64,000 bases of DNA from CAYJIX01 sp964370375 (GCA_964370375.1 CAYJIX010000008.1:1-64000); one strand, 5' to 3'; shown: positions 27,944 to 37,475, counted from the stretch's first letter. Notes: generated by a model not told the origin, from the letters alone. Program-made: numbers and translations.

Positions 27944-29275
27944 ATGGCTTCATCAATCATAGCCCCTTCGCAGCCAGAATCGTATGTGCAAAAGCCACAA
28001 CGGTTTTTGCCAACATTTACGGATGAACAAACAGCACCGCCCCTTGCTGCCATTCGCTGGACTGTACAACAAGCCATGAACAACGCACAATATCAGGCAA
28101 AGCTAGCAGCTTCTGGTATCACAAGTCCTCATGATATCCAAACCTTAGCCGACATAAGGCGTTTGCCTTTTACCTCAGTGGAGGACTTACGTGCAGGTTA
28201 CCCCCTTGCCCTGCTTTCTGTGCCGGAAAAAGATGTCGTGCGTGTGCATGCCTCTTCAGGCACCACGGGCAAGCGTAAAGTTGTAGCCTATACCGCCTTA
28301 GATGTGGCCATGTTTAATTTGCAAATGGCCCGTTGTTATGAACTTGCAGGCCTTACCACCAAAGACAGGATGCAAATAGCCGTGGGGTATGGCATGTGGG
28401 CTGCGGGGGCAGGGTTTCAGATGGGGAGCGAGCTTTTTGGCGCGTTCACCTTGCCCATTGGCCCGGGGAACCTTGATATTCATATGCAAATGCTAGAGGA
28501 TTTGCAGACAACGTGCCTTGGCTGTACGGCTTCCATGGCGCTTTTGCTATCGGAAGAAGTGGAACGGCAAAACCTGCGTTCGCGCCTAGCTTTGCGCAAA
28601 GTTATTTTTGGGTCAGAACCCCATAGCCTTAAAATGCGCCAATCTTTTACCGAACGGCTTGGGATCGAAACAGCCTATGATATCGCAGGAATGACCGAAA
28701 TGTATGGCCCGGGCACAGGCATAAGCTGTGAAGTGGGCGAAGGTATCCATTACTGGCCGGATATGTTTTATTACGAAATTATAGATCCTCACACCCTTGA
28801 GCCGTTACCGGATGGAGAGGTTGGGGAGCTTGTGGTAACATCGTTGTGTAAAGAAGCTGTGCCGCTTATCAGATACCGCACCCATGATCTTACACGCCTT
28901 GTGCCCGGTCTTTGCGCCTGTGGGCGGCATATCCCCCGCCATGGGCATATTCGCGGACGTTCAGACGATATGATCATTTACCGTGGCGTGAATATTTATC
29001 CAGGACAATTGACTGAAGTTCTGCACAGCTACCCCGAAGCCGGCGGCGAATACCATGTGGAGCTTACTCGCCATGACGGCATGGATTATATGGCCCTGAA
29101 TGTGGAACGCGCACCGCAAGCAACAAGCAGCAACGATGAACAGCTTGCCCAAGCCATCAGCATGGAATTGCATAAACGGATCATGGCTCGTATTACGGTG
29201 CGTATTGTGGATCATGGCGCCTTGCCCAGAACGTTTTCCAAATCCAAAAGGATTACGGATCTGCGTTTGCAGTAA
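27944..29275 (+). CDS. phenylacetate--CoA ligase family protein (AMP-forming)
   Basis: A 443-residue adenylate-forming enzyme with the compact PaaK architecture and length. The P-loop-like ASSGTTGKRK lies at about residues 102-111. Adenylation motifs AGMTEMYGPG and GELVVTSL are present, followed by IRYRTHDLTRL and a C-terminal AMP-binding lid (GRSDDMIIYRGVNIYP). It activates an aryl or acyl acid to its CoA thioester. No other phenylacetate-degradation genes are nearby, so the substrate is open; gut bacteria use such ligases on several aromatic acids. The start follows TGGAGTTTCC. Confidence 0.85.
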   Translation: MASSIIAPSQPESYVQKPQRFLPTFTDEQTAPPLAAIRWTVQQAMNNAQYQAKLAASGITSPHDIQTLADIRRLPFTSVEDLRAGYPLALLSVPEKDVVRVHASSGTTGKRKVVAYTALDVAMFNLQMARCYELAGLTTKDRMQIAVGYGMWAAGAGFQMGSELFGAFTLPIGPGNLDIHMQMLEDLQTTCLGCTASMALLLSEEVERQNLRSRLALRKVIFGSEPHSLKMRQSFTERLGIETAYDIAGMTEMYGPGTGISCEVGEGIHYWPDMFYYEIIDPHTLEPLPDGEVGELVVTSLCKEAVPLIRYRTHDLTRLVPGLCACGRHIPRHGHIRGRSDDMIIYRGVNIYPGQLTEVLHSYPEAGGEYHVELTRHDGMDYMALNVERAPQATSSNDEQLAQAISMELHKRIMARITVRIVDHGALPRTFSKSKRITDLRLQ

Positions 29276-29310
29276 ATGCGCATGTATACGGTTTGTAACA
29301 TCATTTGTTA

Positions 29311-29340
29311 GGCGGAAGAGTTTTCTTTCGCCTTCTTTTT
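29311..29340 (+). terminator. rho-independent terminator after the CoA ligase
   Basis: GGCGGAAG and CTTTCGCC pair with one G/T-type mismatch around a short loop and are followed by TTCTTTTTT. It lies 36 bases past the ligase stop. Confidence 0.65.
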
Positions 29341-29413
29341 TGCGTACAGCTTTTTTTTAAAAAAACCTAGCAGTGCAGCCCACATACGATTACGATAGAC
29401 AGCTCCTTTCGTG

Positions 29414-29431
29414 TTGGAACGATCTTTGAAT
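29414..29431 (+). promoter_or_regulatory. candidate sigma-54 promoter for the fliK-like gene
   Basis: TTGGAAC-GATCT-TTGAAT resembles the sigma-54 -24/-12 element TGGCAC-N5-TTGCA, with GG correctly spaced 10 bases before GA in place of GC. It ends 27 bases before the ATG at 29458. Flagellar genes of Desulfovibrio relatives often use sigma-54. Confidence 0.4.
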
Positions 29432-29457
29432 TATACCCACACATAAGGAGCGAACCC

Positions 29458-31257
29458 ATGCAAATTCTGCCTACTTCGACAAGTAATTCTTTGGGTGAGA
29501 TGTTTTTTCCAAGCGCGGATATATCGTCTAACGGCATGGAATCATCATCTTTTTCCTCTATTTTTGACATGTATGCTCAGGACTCCCCTGCAGAAATTAC
29601 ACCTGTCTTGGATACCCGCGCACAGGTTACCATGCCGGACAATGCGGAACAATTTGCCACAAATGCCCCCTATGAGGATGACGACACCTCAGGCCTTGAG
29701 GGGATGACGCTTGTGGATAAAGAATTGCAAACCATTTTGAACAGCTTGCTTGAACAGGGTGCCGATGGGGAAGCCTTGGGAAAGCTATCTGCGCTCATGG
29801 GCAACCCTTTGGGAGTGCGCGTTGCGGATATTGTTAAAGCTATGGCAGGGCAAGAAGCTGTCCAGCTTACTGAAGGCGATATGCTGCGCATCAACTCCTT
29901 AGCAAATACCCTTGACCCTTCAGGGGAGCTTGCAACCTTGCTTATGGATGACATTAGGCAAGGTCAAACCATGCAGGCCTGGAACACCTTGACCAGGGCT
30001 TTACAGCAGGCAGACCCTGACTCTGTGTTTAGTATTGATAAGCAAGAAATTCTTTCCCTTGGCAAAAGCCTTGGCCTAAGCAATGATACGCTCACAGCCC
30101 TTGAAAAAACTTTTGCAGGGCAAGACGGGGGTCTATTTAGTGCCAATGGTTTACAAAAGCTTCTTGTGCCTGCTCAGCAAGAGCTTATGGATCGCAACAC
30201 ACGTTTAGAAACCCTAGCTCAGCAGCTTGAAACAGCCCTTTCTCCTGCCATTCGTGAAGCAATGGCACGCCAAGCGCAAGAAGCCAGCGCCGCAGCCAGA
30301 GAACAACGCGAAGTCCAACACAGTCGCCAGCTTATTGAAGATTCTGTCACAGAAAAAAGCTTTACACGGCAGTCAGTAGCAGGTGCAGAGCAAAGCGATG
30401 CGGGTAAGGCTTTGACCAACAATGGCAATACACAAAATAATTCTTTGCATTCAACGGATAATCTGCTTACCACACAACGAGGCATCCACTTTGCCAATCA
30501 AACGGATGATCAAATGAATGGGCAAACGCATCCCGATTTCGGCAACGATGCTCAAAGTCAACAGCAGAAAAATTCTAGTTTGTTACAAAATTTAAGTGCT
30601 GCTGCAAGGCAAACAGCAGAAGGCAGTGAAAGCCGCGCTGAAAGCCCTTGGGACAGTTTATTGCAACGAGTCCAAGCACAAGGCATTTTGGGCACGGCCC
30701 AGCCTTCGTCACAAGCAGGGCAAAACAGCATGAACCAAGCCCTTACAAATCCGGCAGGCCAGTTTGCACAAGCACATGTTACCGAACAAACCTTGGCTCA
30801 AATTGAACAAGGCATGCTTACCGGATTTCGTGACGGTTCAAAGACCTTGCGCTTGCAGCTAAATCCTGTTGACCTTGGTGCTATGACGGTGCTTTTGACG
30901 TCCCATCAAGGGGAAGTCAACGCCACGCTCCGCCCGGAACGTGGGGAAACAGCCGTAATGCTGGCCCAACAAGCCGATAAGCTCAAGGCCATGTTGGTTG
31001 AGCAAGGCATTAAAGTAGACAAGGTAGAAGTTCAAACCCAACTTAAAGATGGGCAAAGCGATCAATGGCAATGGCAGGGCATGGAGCAACACAATGACTC
31101 ACAAGAGCATAAAGCCCGTAGCGAAGAGTTGGAACGCATCAGACGCATGGCCCGTTTTGACCGTATCGGCGATAGCGCCGCGGAACTGGCCCAAGCAACC
31201 AACAAAGGCCCTCTTCATTCTGCTTCGCAAGAAAATGGCCTTCATCTAGTGGCATAA
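29458..31257 (+). CDS. fliK: flagellar hook-length control protein FliK-like
   Basis: A 599-residue, glutamine/serine-rich and mostly low-complexity protein whose C-terminal part (about 450-545) is a flagellar hook-length control domain: KTLRLQLNPVDLGAMTVLLT, followed by GEVNATLRPE and MLVEQGIKVDKVEVQ. The long unstructured N-terminal half acts as a molecular ruler in FliK proteins. Residues near 1-40 could be the export signal. AAGGAG precedes the start. The usual flgD/flgE neighbours are absent; a helicase gene follows a terminator, so this gene stands alone here. Confidence 0.85.
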   Translation: MQILPTSTSNSLGEMFFPSADISSNGMESSSFSSIFDMYAQDSPAEITPVLDTRAQVTMPDNAEQFATNAPYEDDDTSGLEGMTLVDKELQTILNSLLEQGADGEALGKLSALMGNPLGVRVADIVKAMAGQEAVQLTEGDMLRINSLANTLDPSGELATLLMDDIRQGQTMQAWNTLTRALQQADPDSVFSIDKQEILSLGKSLGLSNDTLTALEKTFAGQDGGLFSANGLQKLLVPAQQELMDRNTRLETLAQQLETALSPAIREAMARQAQEASAAAREQREVQHSRQLIEDSVTEKSFTRQSVAGAEQSDAGKALTNNGNTQNNSLHSTDNLLTTQRGIHFANQTDDQMNGQTHPDFGNDAQSQQQKNSSLLQNLSAAARQTAEGSESRAESPWDSLLQRVQAQGILGTAQPSSQAGQNSMNQALTNPAGQFAQAHVTEQTLAQIEQGMLTGFRDGSKTLRLQLNPVDLGAMTVLLTSHQGEVNATLRPERGETAVMLAQQADKLKAMLVEQGIKVDKVEVQTQLKDGQSDQWQWQGMEQHNDSQEHKARSEELERIRRMARFDRIGDSAAELAQATNKGPLHSASQENGLHLVA

Positions 31258-31278
31258 CTCTGAATATAAACCAATCGC

Positions 31279-31320
31279 ATGAGAGCGGGAACGTGTAGGC
31301 GTTTTTGCTCTCATTTTTTA
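31279..31320 (+). terminator. rho-independent terminator after fliK
   Basis: ATGAGAGC (31279-31286) pairs with GCTCTCAT (31307-31314), followed by a run of six T. It lies 22 bases past the fliK stop and insulates it from the helicase gene. Confidence 0.8.
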
Positions 31321-31435
31321 TTGTGAACTGCCAAAAATACGCTCATCGAATATATATTTTATAATGTTATATAAACATCCTACCATAACGTCCCAATACG
31401 GTTGCGCTTCCTAAAAGTTCTAGGTAGAACAAGGC

Positions 31436-34400
31436 ATGACAACATTTTATGTAGACATGCATATCCATTCGCGCTTTTCACGCGCCACAAGTTCGCGCTT
31501 AACCTTGCCGCACCTTGCCGCGTGGGGGCAGGCCAAAGGTCTTCAGGTTATTGGCACCGGCGACTTCACCCACCCCGGTTGGCGTGAAGAATTGAGCAAA
31601 GACCTTGTGCGCGATGATGCTAGTGGGCTTTATCGCCTGCGTCCCGGCCTTACCGTAGAGCCTGCCATTGAAGGCATGGATGCTCTTGGCCCAAAGGCGG
31701 GTCCCCTTTTCTTGCTGCAAGCAGAGATCAGCTCTATATATAAAAAAGACGGGAAAGTACGTAAGGTGCATAATCTTGTGTACTTGCCGGATTTGGAAAG
31801 TGCCGAACGCTTTAGCCGCAAATTGGAAGCCATTGGCAATCTGGCTTCTGACGGGCGACCAATTTTGGGCCTTGATTCTGCAAAACTGCTGGAGATTTTG
31901 CTGGAAACTGACGAGCGCGGTGTTTTGATCCCTGCGCATATTTGGACGCCGTGGTTTTCGCTGTTCGGTTCCAAATCAGGGTTTGACAACCTCAACGACT
32001 GCTTTGGCGATTTGAGCGAGCATGTTTTTGCCTTGGAAACCGGACTTTCATCTGATCCTGATATGAACCGTTTGTGGAGCCATTTAGACGCTTACGCCCT
32101 TGTTTCCAACTCCGACGCTCATTCCGGTGAAAATTTAGCTCGAGAAACCAATATTTTTTGCGGCACTCCTTCGTACGACAATCTTTTTAACGCGTTACGT
32201 CATTCGGCAGGGCGGTTGCCATGTCCGCCTGATGGTTGTGATTTTGTGGGCACCTTGGAATTTTTCCCCGAAGAAGGCAAATACCACCTCGATGGGCACC
32301 GCGCCTGTAATGTGGTGCTGGAACCTGAACAAACCGTTAGCCTTGGTGCCATATGCCCTGTTTGCGCTAAACCGCTCACAGTGGGGGTGTTGCACAGGGT
32401 CATGGCCCTAGCCGATCGCACAACACCCCATCATGGGGGAACGCTTTTTCATTCTTTGGTGCCTTTGCCTGAGCTTTTGGGGGAATGTCTTGGCGTTGGG
32501 CCTAAAAGCCGTAAAGTAGCAGCACGTTACGCCGATGTATTGCGCCATTTCGGCTCAGAACTACGCGTATTGCAGGAATCTTCAGAATCTGACCTTCGTG
32601 CGTATTGGGAACCTCTTGGTGAGGCTATTGCCCGCATGCGTAGAGGCCAAGTGATCCGCATGGGCGGCTATGATGGGGAATACGGTACGGTGCGCGTTTT
32701 TGATGAACAAGAACGGGCTGCTGTTGCCAAAGGGCGCCTTTACGGTTCTAGCCTTTTGGATAGCCCTCTTGCCAAGGGCCGTCGCAAAAGGCCTGCTAAA
32801 GCAGAATCGCCCACCATGCCCTTATTGGCAAACATTGAAGTTTTTAACAAAGCTCAGCAAAACAGTGGGTTAAATAACGTTGAGCAACAGGGTGTACAAA
32901 TAGTAACACCACCCACATCGCCCAAGCCTGCTGTTTTTCAGTGGACGCCTGCTCAAGAAAGCGCGCTCAGGGCCGGCCCTAATCCCATTTTGGTCATGGC
33001 AGGCCCGGGATCCGGCAAAACGCGTACCCTTGTGGGACGCATGGTTCATTTGCTAGAGCAGGGCGTGTTGCCGGAAAAAATGGTAGCTGTCACCTTTACC
33101 AGGCGAGCTGCCGCAGAGCTGTGCGAACGAATAAAAAAACTTCCGCAAATAAACGCAGAACATGTGCCCCAGGCCGACACTTTGCATGCCTTGGCCCTTT
33201 CGCGGTGGCCTTTGCAAAAAAAGCCTGCCGTCCTTTCTGAAGAGGCGGCATGGAATATTTTTGTTCTTGCCAATAAAGATAAACAAGCACAATACTTACG
33301 CGAAGCATGGGCAGTGCTTAGCCTTGCTCGCGAACGCCTTGAGGAGCCTATTTCCGAACACCAAATTTTGCTTGACCGCTACACGTCCCATAAAAACAAA
33401 CGGCAAGCTGTGGATTATACAGATCTTTTAGAGAACTGGCTTAAAAGGATTGTTGCAGGGGAAGATACTCCTGCCTGGCAAGAAGTCTTGGTGGATGAAG
33501 TGCAGGACTTGTCCCTTCTACAACTTACGCTCCTGCGCGCCCTTTTGCCAAGAAACGGTCATGGTTTTTTTGGCATCGGCGACCCTGATCAAGCCATCTA
33601 TGCCTTTCGTGGTGCCCATGGGGATGTTCCTAGTGTTTTGTCAACATTTTGGAATGATATACAAATTATAACGTTGCGCCAAAGCTATCGTTCAGCCAAA
33701 GCCATTCTTTCATCTGCTCATGCGCTTCTTGGGGGAGCCTCTGCGTGCGGACAGCTTGAAGCCTATAGCTCGCTGCCTGCAAACCTGCACCTGTTTAGCG
33801 CGTCCACTGCCCCTCAAGAGGCGGCTTGGATTGCCGAACAAATATCTCGCCTTGTGGGGTCAGGCTCACACACGTTAACAGATAGACGTAAAAAAGCCCA
33901 CAAAGACCTTGCCCTTTCTTCCCCATGCTCTTTTGGCGATATTGCCATTTTGGTACGACTCAAACAGCTTGCCGAGCCTATCCGCGAGGCCTTGCAAAAC
34001 AGAGGTATTCCTTGTGCGATACCTGAGGCTGCCCCCTTCTGGCAGGACGTAAAGGTGCAGTTTATGCTAGCGTTGGCAGGGCGACGGTTTGGCTTTGCAT
34101 CAGCACAACCTGTTCCGGATCCATCGTCTTTGCCGTCAGAGGCATGGACTAAGGGGCCTCAGGGGTTGCTTCGTCATGTGGAGCATCTGCCACCTTTTGA
34201 TGAATTTTTTAAAGATTCAAAAACCTTTACAAAACTTGCACACGCCTATACACAACAGGGCTCGTGGGAGGCGTTGCTTTTTTGGGTGCAGACAAGGCAA
34301 GAACTTGACGAGGTTGCCTGTGCTTCTGAACACGTGCAAATCATGACCCTGCACGCCTCCAAAGGATTGGAATTTCGAGCGGTTTTTTTGCCTGCCTTGG

Positions 34401-34690
34401 AGGAAGGTTTGATCCCCTTTAGCGGCCCTAAACATGTTGTCTGCGAAAACACGCTAGAGCTAACCAAAGACGTATTGGCGGAAGAACGCCGCCTTTTGTA
34501 TGTGGGGTTGACTAGGGCGGAAGAGGCGGTCTTTGCCAGTCATGCTACGGAACGAATGTTGTTTGGCCGTATTGTGCAAAGGCAGCCCTCGCGTTTTATT
34601 GCGGATATGGCAAGCTTTTTTCAGCAACGCCGCCTTGTGCGTCACCGTAAAATCCATTCGCAACAAGCTAGCCTTCTTGATATGACATGA
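31436..34690 (+). CDS. EndoQ-like PHP nuclease fused to UvrD-type helicase
   Basis: A 1084-residue fusion. The N-terminal ~400 residues match an endonuclease Q-like PHP domain: DMHIHSRFS at 7-15, GTGDFTHPGW at about 40-49, IPAHIWTPWFS and NSDAHS, then a zinc-finger-like CPVC region. From about 505 on it is a superfamily 1A helicase: Walker A GPGSGKT (near 523-529), DEVQD, GDPDQAIYAFRG, LRQSYRS, IMTLHASKGLEF and EERRLLYVGLTRAEE. EndoQ cuts DNA 5' of deaminated bases and abasic sites, so the fusion suggests nicking and unwinding in one polypeptide. The inference is from motifs only. The ATG follows AACAAGG. It is insulated from fliK by a terminator. Confidence 0.85.
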   Translation: MTTFYVDMHIHSRFSRATSSRLTLPHLAAWGQAKGLQVIGTGDFTHPGWREELSKDLVRDDASGLYRLRPGLTVEPAIEGMDALGPKAGPLFLLQAEISSIYKKDGKVRKVHNLVYLPDLESAERFSRKLEAIGNLASDGRPILGLDSAKLLEILLETDERGVLIPAHIWTPWFSLFGSKSGFDNLNDCFGDLSEHVFALETGLSSDPDMNRLWSHLDAYALVSNSDAHSGENLARETNIFCGTPSYDNLFNALRHSAGRLPCPPDGCDFVGTLEFFPEEGKYHLDGHRACNVVLEPEQTVSLGAICPVCAKPLTVGVLHRVMALADRTTPHHGGTLFHSLVPLPELLGECLGVGPKSRKVAARYADVLRHFGSELRVLQESSESDLRAYWEPLGEAIARMRRGQVIRMGGYDGEYGTVRVFDEQERAAVAKGRLYGSSLLDSPLAKGRRKRPAKAESPTMPLLANIEVFNKAQQNSGLNNVEQQGVQIVTPPTSPKPAVFQWTPAQESALRAGPNPILVMAGPGSGKTRTLVGRMVHLLEQGVLPEKMVAVTFTRRAAAELCERIKKLPQINAEHVPQADTLHALALSRWPLQKKPAVLSEEAAWNIFVLANKDKQAQYLREAWAVLSLARERLEEPISEHQILLDRYTSHKNKRQAVDYTDLLENWLKRIVAGEDTPAWQEVLVDEVQDLSLLQLTLLRALLPRNGHGFFGIGDPDQAIYAFRGAHGDVPSVLSTFWNDIQIITLRQSYRSAKAILSSAHALLGGASACGQLEAYSSLPANLHLFSASTAPQEAAWIAEQISRLVGSGSHTLTDRRKKAHKDLALSSPCSFGDIAILVRLKQLAEPIREALQNRGIPCAIPEAAPFWQDVKVQFMLALAGRRFGFASAQPVPDPSSLPSEAWTKGPQGLLRHVEHLPPFDEFFKDSKTFTKLAHAYTQQGSWEALLFWVQTRQELDEVACASEHVQIMTLHASKGLEFRAVFLPALEEGLIPFSGPKHVVCENTLELTKDVLAEERRLLYVGLTRAEEAVFASHATERMLFGRIVQRQPSRFIADMASFFQQRRLVRHRKIHSQQASLLDMT

Positions 34691-34720
34691 TAGCTCTTTG
34701 TGCCCTAATAAAGGAATATC

Positions 34721-34759
34721 ATGGCTAGTCTGTTTATTAATAAAAAGAAAAAACATTAA
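34721..34759 (+). CDS. possible 12-residue leader peptide (MASLFINKKKKH)
   Basis: A tiny frame with a perfect AAAGGAATATC ribosome site starts 30 bases after the helicase stop and ends 36 bases before the MATE exporter start. Its lysine-rich end (KKKK) would slow ribosomes. It could be a translated leader controlling the exporter, or chance. Nothing but position and ribosome site supports it. Confidence 0.25.
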   Translation: MASLFINKKKKH

Positions 34760-34795
34760 CATTATATGGTTTTATGCTGTAGGTGAAATAGCAGG

Positions 34796-36163
34796 ATGAC
34801 AAAAAATATACATAAAACAAGCATGCTTCACGCGCCTGTTGTTCCTACCTTTTTTCGTTACTGCATCCCTTGGACTTTGTCCTTGCTTTTTGTGTCGTCA
34901 GCCGGAATCATTGATGGAATGTTTATTGGCCGCTATGAAGGGCCATTAGCCCTTGCCGCCTTAAACATTGTTTGGCCATTTTTTGCGGTGTTCATGGGGG
35001 TTGGTATCATGCTGGCCTCTGGTGGAGCTGTGCGCTATGCCCATTACCTAGGCCTTGGAAACCAAGCCGAAGCCCGTGCCGTGTATACAAAAATCATGCT
35101 GAGCATCACAGGGTTAAGCCTTTTGGTTTTGGCCTTATGCCTGTTGTATACAGAAGAGCTTGTCCGTCTGCTTGGAGCAGATGACACTATCTTTCCATTT
35201 GCTATTACATATATACAGGTTATGTTGTTTTTTCTGCCTGTTTTATTGATTGGTATCGGCTTAGCTTATTTCATCCGCGCAGACGAGCAACCTAATTTAT
35301 CCTCATTTGGATTTATTCTTACAGCTGTAACGAATGTTGCGCTGGATTTTGTTTTTATTGCACAATGGGAGCTGGGAATTTTAGGCGCAGCCCTAGCGAC
35401 AGGGTGCGGATATGTTTCCATGGTGCTGGTCTATGCCGTATGCCTTTTTTCAAAAAAACAGCCTCGAAGGTTATATTTTACCACAAGCCTAGGAAAATGG
35501 AAGGACGTGTTCCTTGCGGCATGGAACGGTATTTCTGAAATGATCAACGAAGCCTCCACCGGCACGGTGATCATTTTTATCAACCTTACTGTCATGCATT
35601 ATAGCGGCCCCTATGGTGTGGCAGCCTTTACGGTCGTGAGTTATTTTAACTGGTTCTGTTTGATGCTTGCGTTTGGCCTTAGCGATTCGCTTGCCCCCCT
35701 TATCAGTGCCAATAATGCCTGTAGGCTGCATCGGCGTACGCATAGCCTTTTAATGGTGGCTTTGGTGACGGCTTTTGGCCTTGGACTGATTTGCTTTGCT
35801 GTTGTCACGTTTTTTCCTCAGCAACTGATTAAGCTTTTTATCCCCATGGAAGGCGAAACAACGAAACTGGCTACAACATTTCTTGAAATTGCACGCTTTA
35901 TGTATCTGTTTTGTGGAATAAACATTGTACTGACAGCCTATTTTACCGGACTGCTACAATCCATGGCTTCCGCCATTGTGGCTGTTTTACGCTCGCTTAT
36001 TTTGCCTATTGCGCTTATTTTTTGTTTGTCGCAATTTCTTGGTTATGAAGGTGTAGCCTTAGCCTTGCCCTTGGCTGAACTTGTAACCTTGGGTGTTGCG
36101 CTGTTGTTACTCTATCTTGTGCATCCTTCAAGGCGTCCGCGAAGGTCTTCAAAAAAAGCCTAA
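34796..36163 (+). CDS. MATE-family efflux transporter
   Basis: A 455-residue multidrug and toxin extrusion-type membrane protein with about 12 hydrophobic segments and the two-bundle layout of the family. Recognisable parts are SAGIIDGMFIGRYEGPLALAA in the first bundle and LSDSLAPLISANNA at the matching position in the second. It exports cationic or organic compounds using a sodium or proton gradient. The C-terminus is basic (HPSRRPRRSSKKA). The ATG at 34796 has AGGTG about 10 bases upstream; an internal ATG nine codons in is possible. Confidence 0.85.
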   Translation: MTKNIHKTSMLHAPVVPTFFRYCIPWTLSLLFVSSAGIIDGMFIGRYEGPLALAALNIVWPFFAVFMGVGIMLASGGAVRYAHYLGLGNQAEARAVYTKIMLSITGLSLLVLALCLLYTEELVRLLGADDTIFPFAITYIQVMLFFLPVLLIGIGLAYFIRADEQPNLSSFGFILTAVTNVALDFVFIAQWELGILGAALATGCGYVSMVLVYAVCLFSKKQPRRLYFTTSLGKWKDVFLAAWNGISEMINEASTGTVIIFINLTVMHYSGPYGVAAFTVVSYFNWFCLMLAFGLSDSLAPLISANNACRLHRRTHSLLMVALVTAFGLGLICFAVVTFFPQQLIKLFIPMEGETTKLATTFLEIARFMYLFCGINIVLTAYFTGLLQSMASAIVAVLRSLILPIALIFCLSQFLGYEGVALALPLAELVTLGVALLLLYLVHPSRRPRRSSKKA

Positions 36164-36184
36164 ACCTTTGAAAAGGTTGTTTTT

Positions 36185-36676
36185 ATGCCAATCTCTGTTG
36201 CCATAGATTTTGAAACTGCCGATAATCGTCCCGACAGCGCCTGTGCTGTCGGCATGGCGCGTATTGAACAAGGTGTTGTTATTGATACTTTTTATAGTTT
36301 GATTCAACCGCCAAGACGAAGAGTATTTTATACTCATATCCATGGGTTAACGTGGGATATGCTCAAAGATCAGCCTGTCTTTGCTGAAATTTGGCCTGCC
36401 ATGCGCTCTTTTATGGATGGGGCATCACGGCTTTTGGCCCATAACGCACCCTTTGACAAACGCATCTTGCAAGGGTGCTGTACGGCAAACAACCTTGCCG
36501 CGCCTGCCATACCGTTTGAATGTACGCTCAAGCTATCACGCCGTCTTTTGAAGCTACCTTCCCATTCTCTTCATGTGGTGTGTCAGCACTGTAGCATTGC
36601 TCTAAACCACCACCATGCAGGATCTGACGCTCTTGCCGCAGCTGAGCTTTGGCTTCTATTCCAACGTATGTGCTAA
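36185..36676 (+). CDS. DnaQ-like 3'-5' exonuclease
   Basis: A 163-residue DEDD exonuclease domain: Exo I DFETAD at about 8-13, Exo II HNAPFDKRIL, and Exo III HHHAGSDALAAAEL. It is a stand-alone relative of the polymerase III epsilon/PolC exonuclease domain, likely trimming or proofreading DNA or RNA. The HXAGXDA ending marks the DEDDh subgroup. It starts 21 bases after the MATE stop. The nth gene follows with a 22-base gap, so a DNA-repair grouping is possible. Confidence 0.85.
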   Translation: MPISVAIDFETADNRPDSACAVGMARIEQGVVIDTFYSLIQPPRRRVFYTHIHGLTWDMLKDQPVFAEIWPAMRSFMDGASRLLAHNAPFDKRILQGCCTANNLAAPAIPFECTLKLSRRLLKLPSHSLHVVCQHCSIALNHHHAGSDALAAAELWLLFQRMC

Positions 36677-36698
36677 AGGTTTGCATAAAGGATGTATC

Positions 36699-37364
36699 AT
36701 GCCAGCAAAATCTTCAACAAACAAAAAACTTCGCCAAAGGGCACTGCAAGTGCTTCATTGTCTTAAAATGCGCTATCCCACCCTTGAAACTCATCTTGAC
36801 GCGAGCACTCCATGGCAGCAGATAGTAGCGACTGTCCTTTCTGCGCAATGCACAGACGCTCGTGTCAACATGGTTACACCCAGCCTTTTTACAAAATGGC
36901 CCGGGCCCAAGGAGCTGGCGCTGGCTCAACAAGAAGATGTGGAAAAAGTCATTTACTCAACAGGCTTTTATCGTAACAAAGCAAGCAATTTGATCGCAGC
37001 AGCTAAACGAATTATGACGGTATATGAGGGGGACATCCCAAAAACACTTGAAGAACTTGTTACATTGCCTGGTGTTGCGCGTAAAACTGCCAATGTGGTT
37101 CTGTATACTTGTTTTGGCATCAATCAAGGAATTGCGGTGGATACCCATGTTAAACGCATTGCCTACCGCCTTGGATTGACAAAGGAACAAGACCCTATAC
37201 GTGTAGAGCAAGACCTTATGGCCCTTTTTCCACAGGAAGAATGGGGAGGTGTAAACCATCGGATGGTTTGGTTTGGGCGTCAGGTGTGCCCTGCTCGGTC
37301 TCCTCATTGTCAGGAATGTGAATTGGTTGATATTTGCCCAAAGCTCGCTGTTCCTGCAGCATAG
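36699..37364 (+). CDS. nth: endonuclease III (DNA glycosylase/AP lyase)
   Basis: A 221-residue HhH-GPD glycosylase that removes oxidised pyrimidines. The helix-hairpin-helix LPGVARKTA contains catalytic K129, and VDTHVKR contains D148. The C-terminal [4Fe-4S] ligands are spaced C-X6-C-X2-C-X5-C, as expected. AAAGGATG precedes the ATG at 36699; an upstream in-frame start at 36615 would overlap the exonuclease gene and is rejected. Confidence 0.96.
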   Translation: MPAKSSTNKKLRQRALQVLHCLKMRYPTLETHLDASTPWQQIVATVLSAQCTDARVNMVTPSLFTKWPGPKELALAQQEDVEKVIYSTGFYRNKASNLIAAAKRIMTVYEGDIPKTLEELVTLPGVARKTANVVLYTCFGINQGIAVDTHVKRIAYRLGLTKEQDPIRVEQDLMALFPQEEWGGVNHRMVWFGRQVCPARSPHCQECELVDICPKLAVPAA

Positions 37365-37386
37365 GGGTATGTACGTTTTTTTTGTG

Positions 37387-37408
37387 ATAACATACGAGTA
37401 TGTTATAC
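37387..37408. repeat. small inverted repeat after nth
   Basis: ATAACATA-CGAG-TATGTTAT forms a hairpin flanked by a T-run on the left and an A-run on the right. It is separate from the terminator just downstream, and its function is unclear. Confidence 0.35.
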
Positions 37409-37433
37409 TAAAAAAACTTTGGCATACGTAATA

Positions 37434-37475
37434 AACCCTCTGCGCAAAGTATTGTACAGAGGGTTTTACTCTTTT
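37434..37475. terminator. terminator between nth and the deacetylase gene
   Basis: AACCCTCTG (37434-37442) pairs with CAGAGGGTT (37457-37465), followed by TTACTCTTTTT. It lies between convergent 3' ends and may serve both. Confidence 0.7.
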
